The translations under genes were made by a program, and so were the position numbers. Shown here in pieces: positions 1 to 6,966 of a stretch of DNA of 10,254 bases. Source of the stretch: an uncultured Clostridia bacterium (GTDB taxonomy: Bacteria > Bacillota > Clostridia > Christensenellales > UBA1242); the NCBI GenBank assembly GCA_937893125.1, contig CALBHW010000018.1, forward strand, positions 1 through 10,254, written 5' to 3'. A model generated the notes under the pieces. That model was not told where the DNA came from. It saw only the letters and a list, made by a program, of their open reading frames with translations, and did not search any database. The stretch's first letter is position 1. The number at the start of each line of letters is the position of its first letter.

Positions 1-33
1 TTGAGATTAAATTGAGATTAAATTGAGATTAAA
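1..33. repeat. Three perfect 11-bp tandem repeats at window edge
   Basis: The unit TTGAGATTAAA occurs three times without mismatch at 1-11, 12-22 and 23-33. The first unit begins at base 1, so the array may continue outside the window. The last three bases of the third unit are part of the A-run that opens the adjacent terminator stem. No coding potential is visible. It could be a minisatellite-type repeat or slippage product downstream of the tRNA; no function can be assigned. Confidence 0.85.
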
Positions 34-75
34 AAAAGTTCCTTTTTAATTGTTACTTAAAAAGGAACTTTTTTT
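31..75 (-). terminator. Rho-independent terminator after tRNA-Ala (symmetrical)
   Basis: A perfect 19-bp inverted repeat (31-49 and 57-75) flanks a 7-base loop (50-56). The arms carry a GTTCC/GGAAC core inside A and T runs, with seven A at one end and seven T at the other, so on either strand the stem ends in a U-run. On the minus strand it starts 5 bases after the encoded CCA of the tRNA and is the obvious end of that transcript. The symmetry means it could also stop a convergent plus-strand transcript coming from the left, outside the window. Confidence 0.9.
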
Positions 76-80
76 ATTAT

Positions 81-156
81 TGGTGGAGATAAGCGGTCTC
101 GAACCGCTGACCTTTTGAATGCCATTCAAACGCTCTACCAACTGAGCTATACCCCC
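81..156 (-). tRNA. tRNA-Ala (anticodon GGC)
   Basis: A 76-base cloverleaf reads on the minus strand. The acceptor is GGGGGTA paired with TATCTCC, including a G3-U70 wobble, the classic alanine identity element. The D stem is GCTC/GAGC, the anticodon stem TTTGA/TCAAA, and the loop ATGGCAT places GGC at positions 34-36. The T stem is AGCGG/CCGCT with loop TTCGAGA. The discriminator is A and the CCA end is encoded (81-83). It decodes GCC and GCU codons. A strong terminator follows at once. A short hairpin sits just upstream of the 5' end. Confidence 0.97.
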
Positions 157-160
157 AAAA

Positions 161-179
161 TGTTGCTACAAGAGCAACA
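161..179 (-). other. Short hairpin immediately upstream of the tRNA
   Basis: TGTTGCT (161-167) and AGCAACA (173-179) form a perfect 7-bp stem around a 5-base loop. On the minus strand the stem is followed by TTTT and then the first G of the tRNA acceptor. It could be a weak terminator for transcripts arriving from yebC, or a structured 5' leader of the pre-tRNA cut off by RNase P. The four-base U-run is short for a terminator. Confidence 0.4.
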
Positions 180-280
180 AGATATTTTATTTTAATAATA
201 TTTATTTGCAGACTGTTAATCGAAAAACCTATCTAATTTTATAATTTGGTCGAATTGATCTAATCACAAATGCTACGAAT

Positions 281-309
281 ATATTAGAATATTTTTGCAA
301 TAAAATCAA
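281..309 (-). promoter_or_regulatory. Candidate sigma-A promoter for tRNA-Ala
   Basis: On the minus strand a -35 box TTGATT (309-304) is separated by exactly 17 bases from a -10 box TAATAT (286-281). The predicted start is near 274, giving a leader of roughly 115 bases before the tRNA. The rest of the gap between yebC and the tRNA (157-348) is about 18% GC by hand count and holds no gene that I can support. A promoter closer to the tRNA is not excluded; TCGATT-17-TATTAT is a weaker alternative. Confidence 0.45.
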
Positions 310-348
310 GTTTTTTCTAAATATATTTCAAAATTAAAATAAATTTAA

Positions 349-1092
349 CTATTCTTCAACTTCTTCGTCTGGCAAGTTGACATTGTGATAGACATCTTGA
401 ACATCATCCAAATTTTCAAGAGTATCAATCATACGGTTAAACGTTTCAATTTGTTTTTCGTCTAAGTCGACATAATTTTGTGGAATCATAGTGACATCTG
501 TCGACAAAAATTTAAGTCCCTTTCCTTCCAATGTCTCCTTAACTTGGTGAAATGAGCCTGGCGTTGTGATGATTTGAAAAACATCTTCATCGTTTTTGAC
601 ATCTTCCGCGTCTGCTTCGAGACACATTTCAATCAAATTTTCTTCGTCGACTGAGCCATCATTTTCAAGAATAAGCAGTCCCTTTTGGTCAAACATATAC
701 GAAACACATCCGTTTGAGCCTAAACTTCCGCCGAACTTATCAAATGCGTGACGCACATCACCCGCTGTTCTATTTTTATTGTCGGTTAAACATCTTACCA
801 TAACCGCGCTTCCTCCGACGCCGTAGCCTTCGTATGTAATTTCTTCGTAATTTACTGCTCCCAACTCTCCACTTGCCTTTTTAATTGACCTTTGGATGTT
901 GTCGTTTGGCATATTGTTTTGTTTTGCTTTTGAAATAATATCTCTAAGTTTTGCGTTATTATTTGGATCTCCACCGCCGAGTTTTACGGCGACGGCAATT
1001 TCCCTACCTATTTTTGTAAAAATTTTTCCCCTTGCAGCATCTGTTTTGCTTTTTGTGGCTTGAATGTTGTGCCATTTTGAATGTCCTGACAT
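349..1092 (-). CDS. yebC: YebC/PmpR family protein
   Basis: The 247-residue product is full length for the family (about 240-250). It begins with the signature MSGHSKWHNI at 1-10 and continues with the conserved basic N-terminal region (KSKTDAARGKIFTK, 13-26), GGGDP at 39-43, EITYEGYGVGG at 84-94 and the TDNKNRT segment at 103-109. The acidic C-terminus is also typical. Members were first described as DNA-binding transcription regulators; more recent work links YebC proteins to relief of ribosome stalling on proline-rich stretches. The ATG start has AAGGAG (1104-1099) 6 bases upstream. It is separated from the preceding TIM-barrel gene by 75 bases holding a possible weak terminator and a possible promoter, so it may be a separate transcript. 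The exact cellular role in this organism is inferred from family only. Confidence 0.96.
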   Translation of the reverse strand: MSGHSKWHNIQATKSKTDAARGKIFTKIGREIAVAVKLGGGDPNNNAKLRDIISKAKQNNMPNDNIQRSIKKASGELGAVNYEEITYEGYGVGGSAVMVRCLTDNKNRTAGDVRHAFDKFGGSLGSNGCVSYMFDQKGLLILENDGSVDEENLIEMCLEADAEDVKNDEDVFQIITTPGSFHQVKETLEGKGLKFLSTDVTMIPQNYVDLDEKQIETFNRMIDTLENLDDVQDVYHNVNLPDEEVEE

Positions 1093-1112
1093 TTTAATCT
1101 CCTTATACTTCT

Positions 1113-1140
1113 ATTCTAATTGTTTATAAAAATTATTCAA
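1113..1140 (-). promoter_or_regulatory. Possible promoter for yebC
   Basis: On the minus strand TTGAAT (1140-1135) lies 16 bases from TAGAAT (1118-1113), one mismatch from the -10 consensus. The predicted start near 1106 would give a very short leader, because the Shine-Dalgarno AAGGAG already begins at 1104. The match is moderate and the DNA is AT-rich, so it could be chance; read-through from the upstream operon is the alternative. Confidence 0.3.
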
Positions 1141-1144
1141 GTAA

Positions 1145-1181
1145 AAAGTTTAAAAATTTAGTAAAAACTATTTTAAACTTT
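1145..1181 (-). terminator. Weak AT-rich terminator candidate at the end of the operon
   Basis: AAAGTTTAAAA (1181-1171) and TTTTAAACTTT (1155-1145) form an 11-bp stem. Inside the loop TAGT (1170-1167) can pair with ACTA (1162-1159) around TTTT, extending the helix past a 3-base bulge. On the minus strand the stem runs into a total of five T (1147-1143) and then AC. It overlaps the last codons and stop of the TIM-barrel gene. The stem has a single GC pair in its outer 11, so termination may be partial or absent. Confidence 0.35.
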
Positions 1182-2019
1182 CATATATGCTTTTCATCTC
1201 ATTTGCATCTTCAGCTTGTGTTTTGTTACTTTCGCAAATGATGTCTGGCTCTAAGTTATATTCCTTTATAACTTTCGCTAGCGGTTCAAAACACGGCCCG
1301 TATTCGTTATCCGCAAAGGTCAAATGTTTAATTTCGCCCTTTTCGCCATACTCAATTTTCGAAAAATGAATATGCACTTTTTTTGTTTTTTCAAGACCAA
1401 TCGTCTTAATTAAATGGTCAAAAATCTTTTTAAAGTCTGATTCAGTCTTTAAACTTCCTTGGGTCAAGGCGTTTATATGTCCAAAATCAAGAGTCGGAAC
1501 AAGATAATCTCTCAAAGTACAGATTTCCGCAACTTCTTCGTAAGTCCCAAGTTGCATACTTTTGCCCATTGTTTCTGGACAAAGAAGAAAATCAAAACCA
1601 AGATTTTCTTTGTCTATACGTTCGACCAGTTTTTCCATATTCTTCTTTAAAATTTCAAAGGCTTCTTTTCTGTCCCTTCCCATACATGAGCCAGGATGGA
1701 ATACGCATCTATGCCCACCCATAATTTTTAAATATTTTAAGGATGTAATGATATATTCAAACGATTTTTCGACCTTTTTATCGTCGTCATTGGCAAGATT
1801 TATATAGTATGGTGCGTGAACACTAATTTCAATTCCATTCTCTTTACACGCATCGCCAAGAGATTTCGCCGTAAAATCGCTCATTTTAAACCCACGCGAA
1901 AAAGAATATTCGTACGCATTCAGCCCGCGATTTTTTAACCACAACGGCGCTTCAAGGCTTGTTTTGTATCCTTGGTCAGTAAACAACTGCCCGTTGCCAG
2001 AAGGTCCAAATCTTATCAT
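1168..2019 (-). CDS. nfo: Endonuclease IV-family TIM-barrel protein (probable AP endonuclease)
   Basis: The 283-residue product matches the apurinic endonuclease family 2, zinc-dependent TIM barrels that cut DNA 5' to abasic sites in base excision repair. Conserved ligand segments appear in order: SVHAPYYINLA (H68), FHPGS (H108), CPETMG (E149), TLDFGHINA (D178, H181), HIHFSK (H218, with H216 nearby), KHLTF (H232) and ICESN (E263). In E. coli Nfo a DxH pair precedes the last histidine; here the Asp position appears to be Ile (I230), so the third metal site may be altered. Length is normal (about 280). The ATG has AAGGAG (2030-2025) 5 bases upstream, directly abutting the truB stop at 2031, so it is the last gene of the operon. 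The slot after truB is usually ribF in Bacillota. A sugar isomerase-like TIM barrel is the alternative reading; the ligand pattern favours endonuclease IV. Confidence 0.8.
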   Translation of the reverse strand: MIRFGPSGNGQLFTDQGYKTSLEAPLWLKNRGLNAYEYSFSRGFKMSDFTAKSLGDACKENGIEISVHAPYYINLANDDDKKVEKSFEYIITSLKYLKIMGGHRCVFHPGSCMGRDRKEAFEILKKNMEKLVERIDKENLGFDFLLCPETMGKSMQLGTYEEVAEICTLRDYLVPTLDFGHINALTQGSLKTESDFKKIFDHLIKTIGLEKTKKVHIHFSKIEYGEKGEIKHLTFADNEYGPCFEPLAKVIKEYNLEPDIICESNKTQAEDANEMKSIYESLK

Positions 2020-2030
2020 TTTTTCTCCTT

Positions 2031-2894
2031 TTAATCAAAATATGTTGTTATTTTAAGTTTGTTATCAATAAATTTTCCTAACCCAACAGCCTTTTTTTCA
2101 CACATCACAAGGTGTAAGTCGTTATCTGCTGGCTTATTTTTTATCGGCATATTTATGCCGTTACGAATTTTGGTATAAACATCTTTTGAAATGTCAATTT
2201 GATCAAAATCTTTTAAGGCTTCTTCAATTGACAAAATATTTTTTTCAATTGTTTCTTTTGACAAATCATCCATTTTCACTGCGGTTTCTAGTTCAAAGAG
2301 TCCGCAACGAGTTCTTTTTAAGTCTATCATTGTTGCTAAACTCCCCGTCGCAATCCCCAAATCTCGCGCAAGCGACCTAATGTATGTTCCACTTGAACAA
2401 GTTATCAAAAATTCGTAAGTTCTATCATCCACTTGCGACAAAACTTTAAAATCATAAATTGTCACTTTGCTCGGTGCAAGTTCAACTTTTTCCCCGCGTC
2501 TAGCGTAATTATATGCACTTTGTCCGCCTATCTTTTTTGAAGAGTGCATAGGTGGAATTTGAGAAATTTCGCCTAAAAAGTTACTTTTTATTGCGGCCTC
2601 TATTTCTTCCTTGCTTGGAATATGCTCACAAGTCTCACAGACTTCACTCTCTCTATCAAATGTTGGCGTCGTTTCTCCAAAAGTAAATTTTGCGACATAT
2701 GTTTTGTCTTTTTTTAAAAAAAGGTCAAAAAGACGAGTTGCTTTTCCAATGCAAATAGGCAAAACGCCACTCGCTAGCGGGTCAAGAGTTCCCATATGCC
2801 CCACTTTTCTTTCGTTTAAAATTTTTTTGATTTTTACAACAACATTGCTCGATGTGACGCCTTGTGGCTTATCTACAACAATTACCCCTATCAA
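2031..2894 (-). CDS. truB: tRNA pseudouridine(55) synthase TruB
   Basis: TruB makes pseudouridine at position 55 in the T loop of nearly all tRNAs. The 287-residue product starts with GVIVVDKPQGVTSS (3-16), has the catalytic motif HMGTLDPLASG at 33-43 with Asp38 as nucleophile, and SSGTYIRSLARDLG at 167-180. The remainder (from about 200) fits the C-terminal extension of bacterial TruB. The start is TTG, not ATG: GAGGAG (2908-2903) lies 8 bases upstream, and the N-terminal family motif begins two codons later, leaving no room for a later start. The TTG overlaps the nrnA stop as TTGA, a 4-base overlap that suggests translational coupling. The next gene follows after 11 bases. Confidence 0.97.
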   Translation of the reverse strand: MIGVIVVDKPQGVTSSNVVVKIKKILNERKVGHMGTLDPLASGVLPICIGKATRLFDLFLKKDKTYVAKFTFGETTPTFDRESEVCETCEHIPSKEEIEAAIKSNFLGEISQIPPMHSSKKIGGQSAYNYARRGEKVELAPSKVTIYDFKVLSQVDDRTYEFLITCSSGTYIRSLARDLGIATGSLATMIDLKRTRCGLFELETAVKMDDLSKETIEKNILSIEEALKDFDQIDISKDVYTKIRNGINMPIKNKPADNDLHLVMCEKKAVGLGKFIDNKLKITTYFD

Positions 2895-3862
2895 CTATTG
2901 CTCTCCTCAAGTTCAAGTCTGCACGCGTCGAGAATATTACCTAAAATTTCTTTATAATTCCCACTTATCGTTGCACCCGACGCCCTAATATGTCCGCCAC
3001 CACCAAATGCTTTTGCAATGTTGCACACATTTACAAATTTATTTGACCTAAACGAAAGGCTAAAAACTCCGACCTCTTTTTCAAGGATTTTCACCCTTAT
3101 TTCATTCCCTTCAATTCCGTCTAAAAATTGAAAACAATTTGTGTTTTCAAGCACATTTTCAAATCTTTTGTACGTCCTATTGTCAAAAAAAGTGACATAT
3201 ACCTTTTCATTAAGATAAGCACGCGTATTTTTTAAGGCGGTTTTATAAAAATAAAGATAGTTTTTTTGTTTATACTTAAACAAACTATAATTTGTGCTTG
3301 ACAAATCAAAGTTGTAGTTTAAAAGTTCATAAGCGTGACGGTGCGAATCACCATTCGTTGATGGGTGCATAAAACAACCCGTGTCAGTCGACAGCCCAAC
3401 ATACAAATTTTGCGCGATTTGACTATTTATAATTACATCCATATGCTTAATAAGTTCATACAGAATATCCGCCGTACTAGGAGAGTTCTCGTCGACCAAA
3501 GAAAGGTCAAAAATATAATTCGATTTTTGGTGGTGGTCAATATCAATTTTGATTTTTGCTTTATCGTAATCGTCGCCATAAACGCCTATTCTATCAAGTG
3601 AATTACAGTCTAGCATAATGCAAACATCGCTTTTTGAAATATGCTTTGTGTCCGTCTCTAAAGAAATATTTAAAAAGGTTAAGTCGTTTGGTATCTTGCC
3701 GTCGCAATAGGCGTAAACTTTTTTACCCATTTTTTGGAGAACAAGTTTTAAGGCGTTCATCGACCCCAAAGCATCTCCGTCAGGACTAATATGGCAAAAT
3801 AATGAAAATGAGTTATATTTTTTTACAAGTTTTACGACTTCATCCCTTACTTTTTCGTCCAT
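2891..3862 (-). CDS. nrnA: DHH/DHHA1 nanoRNase and pAp phosphatase NrnA
   Basis: NrnA degrades RNA fragments of 2-5 nucleotides and converts pAp to AMP, using manganese. The 323-residue product shows the DHH domain motifs: HISPDGDALGS at 24-34 (H24, D28, D30), MLDCN at 83-87 (D85), the DHH triplet at 109-111, and STDTGCF at 158-164 (D160). The DHHA1 substrate-binding domain ends with GGGGHIRASG at 287-296. Length is typical (about 310-330). The ATG has AAGGAG (3874-3869) 6 bases upstream, and this RBS abuts the rbfA stop at 3875. Its 3' end overlaps the truB start by 4 bases. The rbfA-nrnA-truB order is common in Bacillota. Classified as NrnA rather than RecJ because of size and lack of extra domains. 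Confidence 0.95.
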   Translation of the reverse strand: MDEKVRDEVVKLVKKYNSFSLFCHISPDGDALGSMNALKLVLQKMGKKVYAYCDGKIPNDLTFLNISLETDTKHISKSDVCIMLDCNSLDRIGVYGDDYDKAKIKIDIDHHQKSNYIFDLSLVDENSPSTADILYELIKHMDVIINSQIAQNLYVGLSTDTGCFMHPSTNGDSHRHAYELLNYNFDLSSTNYSLFKYKQKNYLYFYKTALKNTRAYLNEKVYVTFFDNRTYKRFENVLENTNCFQFLDGIEGNEIRVKILEKEVGVFSLSFRSNKFVNVCNIAKAFGGGGHIRASGATISGNYKEILGNILDACRLELEESNS

Positions 3863-3874
3863 ATTTGGCTCCTT

Positions 3875-4225
3875 TTATTCGTCTTTTGATTCAATTTGTT
3901 TGAGCAAACTATTTATATGGTCACTGTATTCAAGCGAATGGTCTTCTACGAAATGAAACTCAGGCAAGACCCTAAATTTTAGCCTTTCTTTAAGCGATTT
4001 TTTAATATATCCGCTCGCGTTTTGAATCGCCGTTATTGCGTCTTTTTTATCCCCAGTCCCATAAAAACTGAGATAAACCCTGGCATATTTTAGGTCAGGG
4101 CTCATCTCAACTTTTGATACAGTAATCATTTCATTTTTTAGTCTAGGGTCACTTAATTCGTTGTCAATAATGTCGGCAAGATTCTTTTTTATCAAAGAAT
4201 TTGCTTTTTCAATTCTATTTGACAT
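3875..4225 (-). CDS. rbfA: 30S ribosome-binding factor RbfA
   Basis: RbfA is a single KH-like domain protein that binds the 30S subunit and helps mature the 5' end of 16S rRNA. The 116-residue product begins MSNRIEKANSLI, typical of the family. It also contains DPRL at 26-29, VSKVEMSPDLKYARVYLS at 37-54, the NASGYIKKSL segment at 69-78, and a C-terminal LPEFHFVEDHSLEYSDHI region at 87-104. I chose ATG at 4225 rather than the in-frame TTG one codon earlier, because AAGGGAG (4238-4232) is then 6 bases away instead of 3. The gene follows infB after a 92-base gap that holds a hairpin. nrnA follows after 12 bases. Confidence 0.96.
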   Translation of the reverse strand: MSNRIEKANSLIKKNLADIIDNELSDPRLKNEMITVSKVEMSPDLKYARVYLSFYGTGDKKDAITAIQNASGYIKKSLKERLKFRVLPEFHFVEDHSLEYSDHINSLLKQIESKDE

Positions 4226-4253
4226 CAATTTCTCCCTTATTTTTTAATAATCA

Positions 4254-4286
4254 ATGCTTATTCTAAAAAGATTCATTTATAAGCAT
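4254..4286 (-). other. Hairpin in the infB-rbfA gap
   Basis: ATGCTTAT (4254-4261) and ATAAGCAT (4279-4286) form a perfect 8-bp stem around a 17-base loop. The surrounding gap is about 18% GC by hand count. No U-run follows on the minus strand, so it does not look like a terminator. It could be an mRNA processing or stability element between the infB and rbfA cistrons, or chance pairing in AT-rich DNA. Confidence 0.3.
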
Positions 4287-4317
4287 AAAATTTTTATATT
4301 GTTATTTCTTTATTGCT

Positions 4318-6966
4318 TTAAAAAATTTGTTGTTTTACGATACATTCAATTGTGTCACCGACAAGAACATCGTTAAAGTTTTCAACCTTAATTCCGCATT
4401 CATAGCCACTTGCGACTTCCTTAACATCGTCTTTTTCTCTTTTAAGAGTTGCGATTTTACCTTCAAAAACGACATCTTTCCCTCGATAGATTTTAACAAG
4501 CGAATTTCTCACAATCTTGCCATCCAAGCAATAGCACCCCGCAATTGTTCCAACACTTGAAATCTTAAAGAGCGCTCTAACTTCAGCGTGTCCTACAACA
4601 ACTTCTTCGTACTTAGGTGCCATCATTGATTTTGCAAGTTTTTCAATATCCTCAATAGCCTTATAAATAATGTCGTACTCTCTAATTTCGACCTTATTTT
4701 GTTTTGCGAAATTGGATATTTTAGCCAAAACTTTTGTGTCAAAAGAAATAATAATTGCATTTGAAACTTTTGCAAGTTGAATGTCATTTTCGTTGATGTT
4801 TCCGACTCCGCATGAAACGATTTCAGTTTTAACTTCTTCGTTTGAAATAGTAGACAAACTTTGTCTTAACGCTTCGCACGAGCCTTGGTTATCGGCTTTA
4901 ATAAGAAGAGACAATTTCTTTTTGTCCTCTTGCGCAGGAGTTGACAAAAACTCATCAAGGCTATTTGCTGGACCATGCTCAATCTTTTCTTGTGCTTGTT
5001 TTATTTTTCTTTCTTCAATAACATTTTTACTAAATTTTTCGTCAACAACTTGCATTTGGTCGCCAGCGCTTGGAACGCTATCAAAACCTAAGATACTAAC
5101 AGGCATACTAGGTCCCGCTTTCTTGACATTTCTACCCTTGTCATCAATAAGTGCGCGCACTTTTCCAAGAGCAAAACCCGACATAATGTTGTCGCCGATT
5201 TTGAGTGTACCATTCAAAATAATGGCGTTAGCAATAGGCCCTTTATTCTTATCAAGGCAGGCTTCAATAATCGTGCCGACCGCTTTTCTATCTCTATTGC
5301 ATTTAAGCTCTTGCATTTCAGCAACAAGAAGGATCGTTTCGAGCAATTTATCAACACCTTCGCCCGTCACTGACGAAACTGGAACAATAATCGCATCCCC
5401 GCCCCATTCTTCTGGAAGGACATCGTGTTCGGTCAATTGTTGTTTAATTCTTTCAATGTCAATATTTGGCTTATCAACTTTTGTTATCGCGACAATCATT
5501 GGTGCTTTTGCTTCTTTAATGTGCTTAATTGCTTCGATTGTTTGTGGTTTTACACCGTCGTCGCCAGCAACGATAAGAACTGCGACATCGGTTATTTCCG
5601 TCCCACGTTTACGCATATTTATGAACGCCTCGTGTCCTGGAGTGTCAATAAATGTAATATCTTCGCCTTTCCAGTTTATAGAATAAGCCCCAATTGCTTG
5701 AGTAATTCCGCCCGCTTCGCGTGAAGTGACATGAGTTTTTCTAATATAGTCTAGAAGTGATGTCTTGCCGTGGTCGACGTGTCCCACAATCGTGACAATA
5801 GGAGCACGCTTTTCGTTGTTTGTTCCGTCGTCAATAACAGTATTTTCCTTCAATTTTTCTTCAAAAGTCTTTTCAACTTTTAGTTCCAATGTAACCCCCA
5901 ATTCACCAGCGACCATTTCAGCAGTCTCATAGTCAATATTGCTATTTATTGTAGCCATAACGCCCAAAATCATAAGTTGTTTCATAATTTCAGTAACAGG
6001 CTTTCCTATTTTTTCACTCAAAATTTTGACTGTCAAATTAGGCGTTGTAATAACGGCGTTTGTGATAGGTGCGCAAACAACTGGCGCAACTTCAACCTTT
6101 TGCTTTTTAAGGCGAAGTTTACGAGTAACCATTCGCTCTTCAATTGATTGTTCTTCAATAAGTCCGCGACGAAGAAGTGATTTCTTGTTAATTCTTCTAT
6201 CGTCATCCGACCTTTCGTGCGACTTTTTCTTGTTGCCAAAACTTCTCTCAACTTGCCCAAAAGCCGTCGATGCCGACTCCAAGTTGTTTGTCCTTTTTGG
6301 AATAATTCCCATAAGAGCCTTGTTTTGTCTATCTTGTTCGCCCATTTTTTGGAATGGTCTACTACCATTTTGATTAAACGAGCCCTGCCCGTTTGGTCTA
6401 CTAAAAGGTCTATTTTGTTGTGGTCTATATCCGCCTTGACTGTTATTAAAGCGTTGACCGTTTTGTTGATTTTGGTTAAAAGTGCCGTTATTAGGCTTTC
6501 TTCTATCAAAATTCTCGCGCTTATCGTTTGAATATGTGTTGTTATATTTTGGAGTATAAGGCTTTTGTGGAACAAAAGGCTTTTTAGGCGCATTCGTTTT
6601 TGATTGAACTGGCGGAGTGGAAACTGGTTTTTCTACTACAATAGGCGTCTCTTTTTTGACTGGCGTAACGATTTCTTCCTTCTTTGGGGCAGGTTTTTCA
6701 GTAGATTTACTGAAAAGTTCCGCAAAAGATTCCGCCTGTGGCTTCTCTTCCACTTGCGCTTTTAATTTTTCTAGCCTACTTTTTTCTGCTTCGAGCCTAT
6801 TCATTTCTTGCAACTTTTCACGCATTGTTTTGCCAAGATTAAACACATCGTTTCTAGTTTTTTTCACTTCATGAAAAAGCCCGTGAATGTGCGACTCAGT
6901 AATCAATGTGCGCAGTGCTTTTATGTTGTTAATACTTTGTTTATCTTGTCTATTTTCTTCGCTCAA
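4318..6966 (-). CDS. infB: Translation initiation factor IF-2
   Basis: IF2 is the GTPase that brings initiator tRNA to the 30S subunit and promotes 50S joining. The 882-residue product has a charged, probably coiled-coil N-terminus (about 30-75) and a low-complexity linker rich in N, Q, K, P and F (about 80-260). Next come the IF2_N domain (about 311-362) and the G domain with G1 GHVDHGKT (395-402), G2 GGITQAIGA (419-427), G3 DTPGHEAF (441-448) and G4 TKVD (495-498). Domains II, C1 (from about 684) and C2 (about 785-880) with AGCYCLDG and ECGIKVENFNDV follow. G4 is TKVD where NKxD is usual. The start is TTG: AGGAG (6980-6976) lies 9 bases and AAGG 4 bases upstream, and no other nearby start has an RBS. 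It follows rnpM by 18 bases with no ylxQ gene between. Confidence 0.97.
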   Translation of the reverse strand: MSEENRQDKQSINNIKALRTLITESHIHGLFHEVKKTRNDVFNLGKTMREKLQEMNRLEAEKSRLEKLKAQVEEKPQAESFAELFSKSTEKPAPKKEEIVTPVKKETPIVVEKPVSTPPVQSKTNAPKKPFVPQKPYTPKYNNTYSNDKRENFDRRKPNNGTFNQNQQNGQRFNNSQGGYRPQQNRPFSRPNGQGSFNQNGSRPFQKMGEQDRQNKALMGIIPKRTNNLESASTAFGQVERSFGNKKKSHERSDDDRRINKKSLLRRGLIEEQSIEERMVTRKLRLKKQKVEVAPVVCAPITNAVITTPNLTVKILSEKIGKPVTEIMKQLMILGVMATINSNIDYETAEMVAGELGVTLELKVEKTFEEKLKENTVIDDGTNNEKRAPIVTIVGHVDHGKTSLLDYIRKTHVTSREAGGITQAIGAYSINWKGEDITFIDTPGHEAFINMRKRGTEITDVAVLIVAGDDGVKPQTIEAIKHIKEAKAPMIVAITKVDKPNIDIERIKQQLTEHDVLPEEWGGDAIIVPVSSVTGEGVDKLLETILLVAEMQELKCNRDRKAVGTIIEACLDKNKGPIANAIILNGTLKIGDNIMSGFALGKVRALIDDKGRNVKKAGPSMPVSILGFDSVPSAGDQMQVVDEKFSKNVIEERKIKQAQEKIEHGPANSLDEFLSTPAQEDKKKLSLLIKADNQGSCEALRQSLSTISNEEVKTEIVSCGVGNINENDIQLAKVSNAIIISFDTKVLAKISNFAKQNKVEIREYDIIYKAIEDIEKLAKSMMAPKYEEVVVGHAEVRALFKISSVGTIAGCYCLDGKIVRNSLVKIYRGKDVVFEGKIATLKREKDDVKEVASGYECGIKVENFNDVLVGDTIECIVKQQIF

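Noticed and set aside
319..328. Palindrome AAATATATTT downstream of yebC as a possible binding site or terminator
   Set aside because: Short, purely A/T and without a U-run; expected by chance in an 18% GC gap.
4273..4290. A 13-base word (TTATGCTTATAAA on the minus strand) shared with the rimP leader at 9158-9170
   Set aside because: In AT-rich DNA of this length several 13-base matches are expected by chance; the flanks do not match and the contexts differ.
4781..5686. A 301-codon open frame on the plus strand
   Set aside because: It lies fully antisense to the conserved GTPase and C-terminal domains of infB, has no family motif, and is explained by the codon bias of infB on the other strand.
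6033..6593. A 186-codon open frame on the minus strand, out of frame with infB
   Set aside because: It overlaps the low-complexity linker of infB; the biased composition there leaves several frames open. No RBS or recognisable protein.
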